A DNA stretch of 64,000 nucleotides from an uncultured Holophaga sp. Lineage in GTDB: Bacteria; Acidobacteriota; Holophagae; Holophagales; Holophagaceae. The notes beneath the pieces were generated by a model. It had not been told where the DNA came from, searched no databases, and saw only the letters and a program-made list of their open reading frames with translations. Within the stretch, counting starts at the first letter, position 1, and each line of letters starts with the position of its first letter. The position numbers and the translations under genes are program-made. Positions 62,430 through 64,000 of this stretch are shown here, one piece after another. The DNA is taken from assembly GCF_963677305.1 (NCBI RefSeq), contig NZ_OY781925.1, forward strand, positions 1,265,001 to 1,329,000, written 5' to 3'.

Positions 62430-63130
62430 GGACGTGGCGACTGTACCAGGTAGCGCTGGCAGTACTCACAGGAGATGAGGCCCGTCTCCCGGAGCTGGTG
62501 GAGGAGCATGGAGCGGATCTTGGTGCGGCAGCCGGAGCAGGTGCTGCCATCCACGGTGACCAGGGCCTTGCCCTGGCGCTGCTGGAGGATGCGGTTGAAG
62601 CGGCTCAGCTCGGAGGTGCCAAGGGCATGCTCGAGCTCAGTCCTCCTGGCTGTGAGGCGCTGCTCGGCCACCACCTGGTTCTCATGCTCGGCAAGGAAGG
62701 CCTGGCGCAGGGTTTCGAACTCCCCTTGGAGTTCGGCTTCCCTGGACTCCAGATCGGCAACCTCGGCCTTGATGGCCGTGATCCGGTCATCGGCCTCCTT
62801 GAGGGGGCGGGCCACGGCAGTTCGCTCACGCTCACGGGCGTCCAGGTCCCGCATGGCTGCGGTGTACTGGATCTTCTGCTTGGCGGACTTGAGGGTCGCC
62901 CGGGCAGAGTCCTCCAGGGATTGGGCTGCGGCAAGCTGTCTGCCCAGCTCCCGGCTCTTGCCCTCCAGGGGCTCCAGGGCCTTGGCCAAGTCAGCCAGAC
63001 GCTTCCGAACGGACTTGAGCTCGGTGTCCAGTGCCGCGAGGTCTGGCGGGAACGCGCTCAGATCCCGATGGATGACAGCCAGGTTGTCATGGACCGACTG
63101 GAGTTCTTGCAGGACGGGAAGAACACTCAT
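62426..63130 (-). CDS. Zinc-ribbon coiled-coil protein
   Basis: A protein of about 234 residues with a long coiled coil (residues about 10-180) and a C-terminal zinc ribbon with two CxxC pairs (STCSGCRTKI and ISCEYCQRYL). This is the widespread C4-type zinc-ribbon family found upstream of yggS or near RNA genes. A nucleic-acid or ribosome-linked role is suspected but not proven. The ATG at 63130 is used; an earlier in-frame ATG adds an unconserved tail. Confidence 0.85.
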   Translation of the reverse strand: MSVLPVLQELQSVHDNLAVIHRDLSAFPPDLAALDTELKSVRKRLADLAKALEPLEGKSRELGRQLAAAQSLEDSARATLKSAKQKIQYTAAMRDLDARERERTAVARPLKEADDRITAIKAEVADLESREAELQGEFETLRQAFLAEHENQVVAEQRLTARRTELEHALGTSELSRFNRILQQRQGKALVTVDGSTCSGCRTKIRSMLLHQLRETGLISCEYCQRYLVQSPRP

Positions 63131-63278
63131 GCTCAAAGGGTAGCGCCATCGGGAGGGGGTGGCGCGGAATTTCGATCCTCCATGGAAATATTGGGCTTCC
63201 ATCTTTAGACCGCCATTTTCTGTGAAGATTATGTGAATGATGTGAACTAAGGTTTTGTCGTCAAATAGGACTTTCTGC

Positions 63279-63306
63279 TTGACACCTCCGAGGGGCGCGC
63301 TACATT
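63279..63306 (+). promoter_or_regulatory. groESL promoter
   Basis: TTGACA (63279-63284), a perfect -35 box, is separated by 16 bp from TACATT (63301-63306). The -10 box overlaps the left end of the CIRCE operator, the normal layout for HrcA repression. Confidence 0.7.
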
Positions 63307-63331
63307 AGCACTCGCACCGTCTGAGTGCCAA
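63305..63331. promoter_or_regulatory. CIRCE element (HrcA operator)
   Basis: TTAGCACTC (63305-63313), nine bases, then GAGTGCCAA (63323-63331). This matches the consensus inverted repeat at all but one position (GAGTGCTAA expected). It lies 35 bp before groES, so HrcA-mediated heat-shock control is expected. Confidence 0.95.
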
Positions 63332-63365
63332 CACCCCGCACTGGGGTTCTCTCATGGAGGATTTC

Positions 63366-63653
63366 ATGAACATCACCCCCCTCTACGATCGCGTGGTTCT
63401 GAAGCGCGTTGAGCCCGTGGAAGTGGTCAAGGGCGGCATCATCATCCCCGATACCGCCAAGGAGAAGCCCATGGAGGCTGAGATCGTGGCTGTCGGCGAG
63501 GGCAAGTACGATGACAACGGCAAGCGCATGCCTCTCACCGTCAAGGCCGGTGACAAGGTCCTGATCGGCAAGTACAGCGGCACTGAGATCAAGATGGATG
63601 GTGTGGACTACGTGATCGTTCGCGAGGACGAGATCCTGGCCATCGTCAAGTAA
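63366..63653 (+). CDS. groES: Co-chaperonin GroES
   Basis: A 95-residue GroES, the lid of the GroEL folding chamber. [20 protein letters not shown] and [20 protein letters not shown], plus the mobile-loop region, are standard. The ATG at 63366 has GGAGG 5-10 bp upstream and gives the normal family length; an in-frame ATG at 63354 would place the start within that site. It is followed by groEL after 30 bp and preceded by CIRCE. Confidence 0.97.
   Translation: MNITPLYDRVVLKRVEPVEVVKGGIIIPDTAKEKPMEAEIVAVGEGKYDDNGKRMPLTVKAGDKVLIGKYSGTEIKMDGVDYVIVREDEILAIVK

Positions 63654-64000
<347 letters not shown>

Overview
The window is a GC-rich bacterial chromosome segment with dense genes, short gaps and frequent 4-bp ATGA overlaps. 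It encodes a Gram-negative envelope (BamA/TamA-like outer-membrane protein, SLBB export protein, beta-barrel proteins), a flagellum, c-di-GMP signalling proteins and type IV pilin/ComEA genes. From the gene content I favour an Acidobacteriota of the Holophaga/Geothrix type. That is an inference; no rRNA or other taxonomic marker is present.

Layout. 1-5.4 kb: the 3' end of an acetolactate-synthase-type ThDP enzyme, an aldehyde dehydrogenase, a small periplasmic protein, glgC and xseA. 5.4-10.6 kb: a MITE-like inverted-repeat unit, a REC-GGDEF protein, a radical SAM protein, a YjdF-type membrane protein, and an IscR-like Rrf2 regulator with serine acetyltransferase. 10.7-16.5 kb: an SCP2 protein, a decayed outer-membrane gene, a shortened hemerythrin, the mtnP-apt-mtnA salvage operon and a comEA-pilin-radC operon. 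16.8-21.2 kb: an HD-GYP protein, tRNA-Val(GAC), a repeat-flanked GxxExxY nuclease-like gene and glmS. 21.5-37.5 kb: a complete Wzx/Wzy-type polysaccharide locus. It has an initiating transferase, WecB, four glycosyltransferases, a nucleotidyltransferase/kinase fusion, polymerase, flippase, APH-like kinase, chain-length protein and SLBB exporter. The central part is clearly AT-richer than its surroundings. 37.6-43.9 kb: a FAD reductase, a second repeat-flanked and broken GxxExxY gene, a beta-barrel protein, a duplicated-domain secreted protein, yidD and ispG. 43.9-55.7 kb: a response regulator, then a flagellar operon reading flgB-flgC-fliE-fliF-fliG-fliH-fliI-fliJ-motE-fliK-flgD-flgE. 55.8-64 kb: a STAS protein, a BamA-like protein, SppA, YggS, a zinc-ribbon coiled-coil protein and the groESL operon under CIRCE control.

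The most unusual feature is a family of six structured repeats. Four (A-D, about 212-233 bp) have 28-bp terminal inverted repeats built from three roughly 9-10-bp units. They enclose a conserved multi-hairpin core, and they bracket the two GxxExxY genes in the same arrangement. A fifth (E, 14.8-15.0 kb) has the same core in the opposite orientation but different ends. A sixth (F, 43.8 kb) keeps only the central stem and the ends. At least one stem position varies with compensating bases between copies, so the fold itself appears to be conserved. The repeats plus nuclease-like gene look like a mobile unit I cannot match to a named system.

Signalling genes (REC-GGDEF, HD-GYP, response regulator, STAS) sit near surface-structure genes (exopolysaccharide, flagellum, pilin). 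This fits a bacterium that switches between motile and attached states, though no direct link is visible in the sequence.
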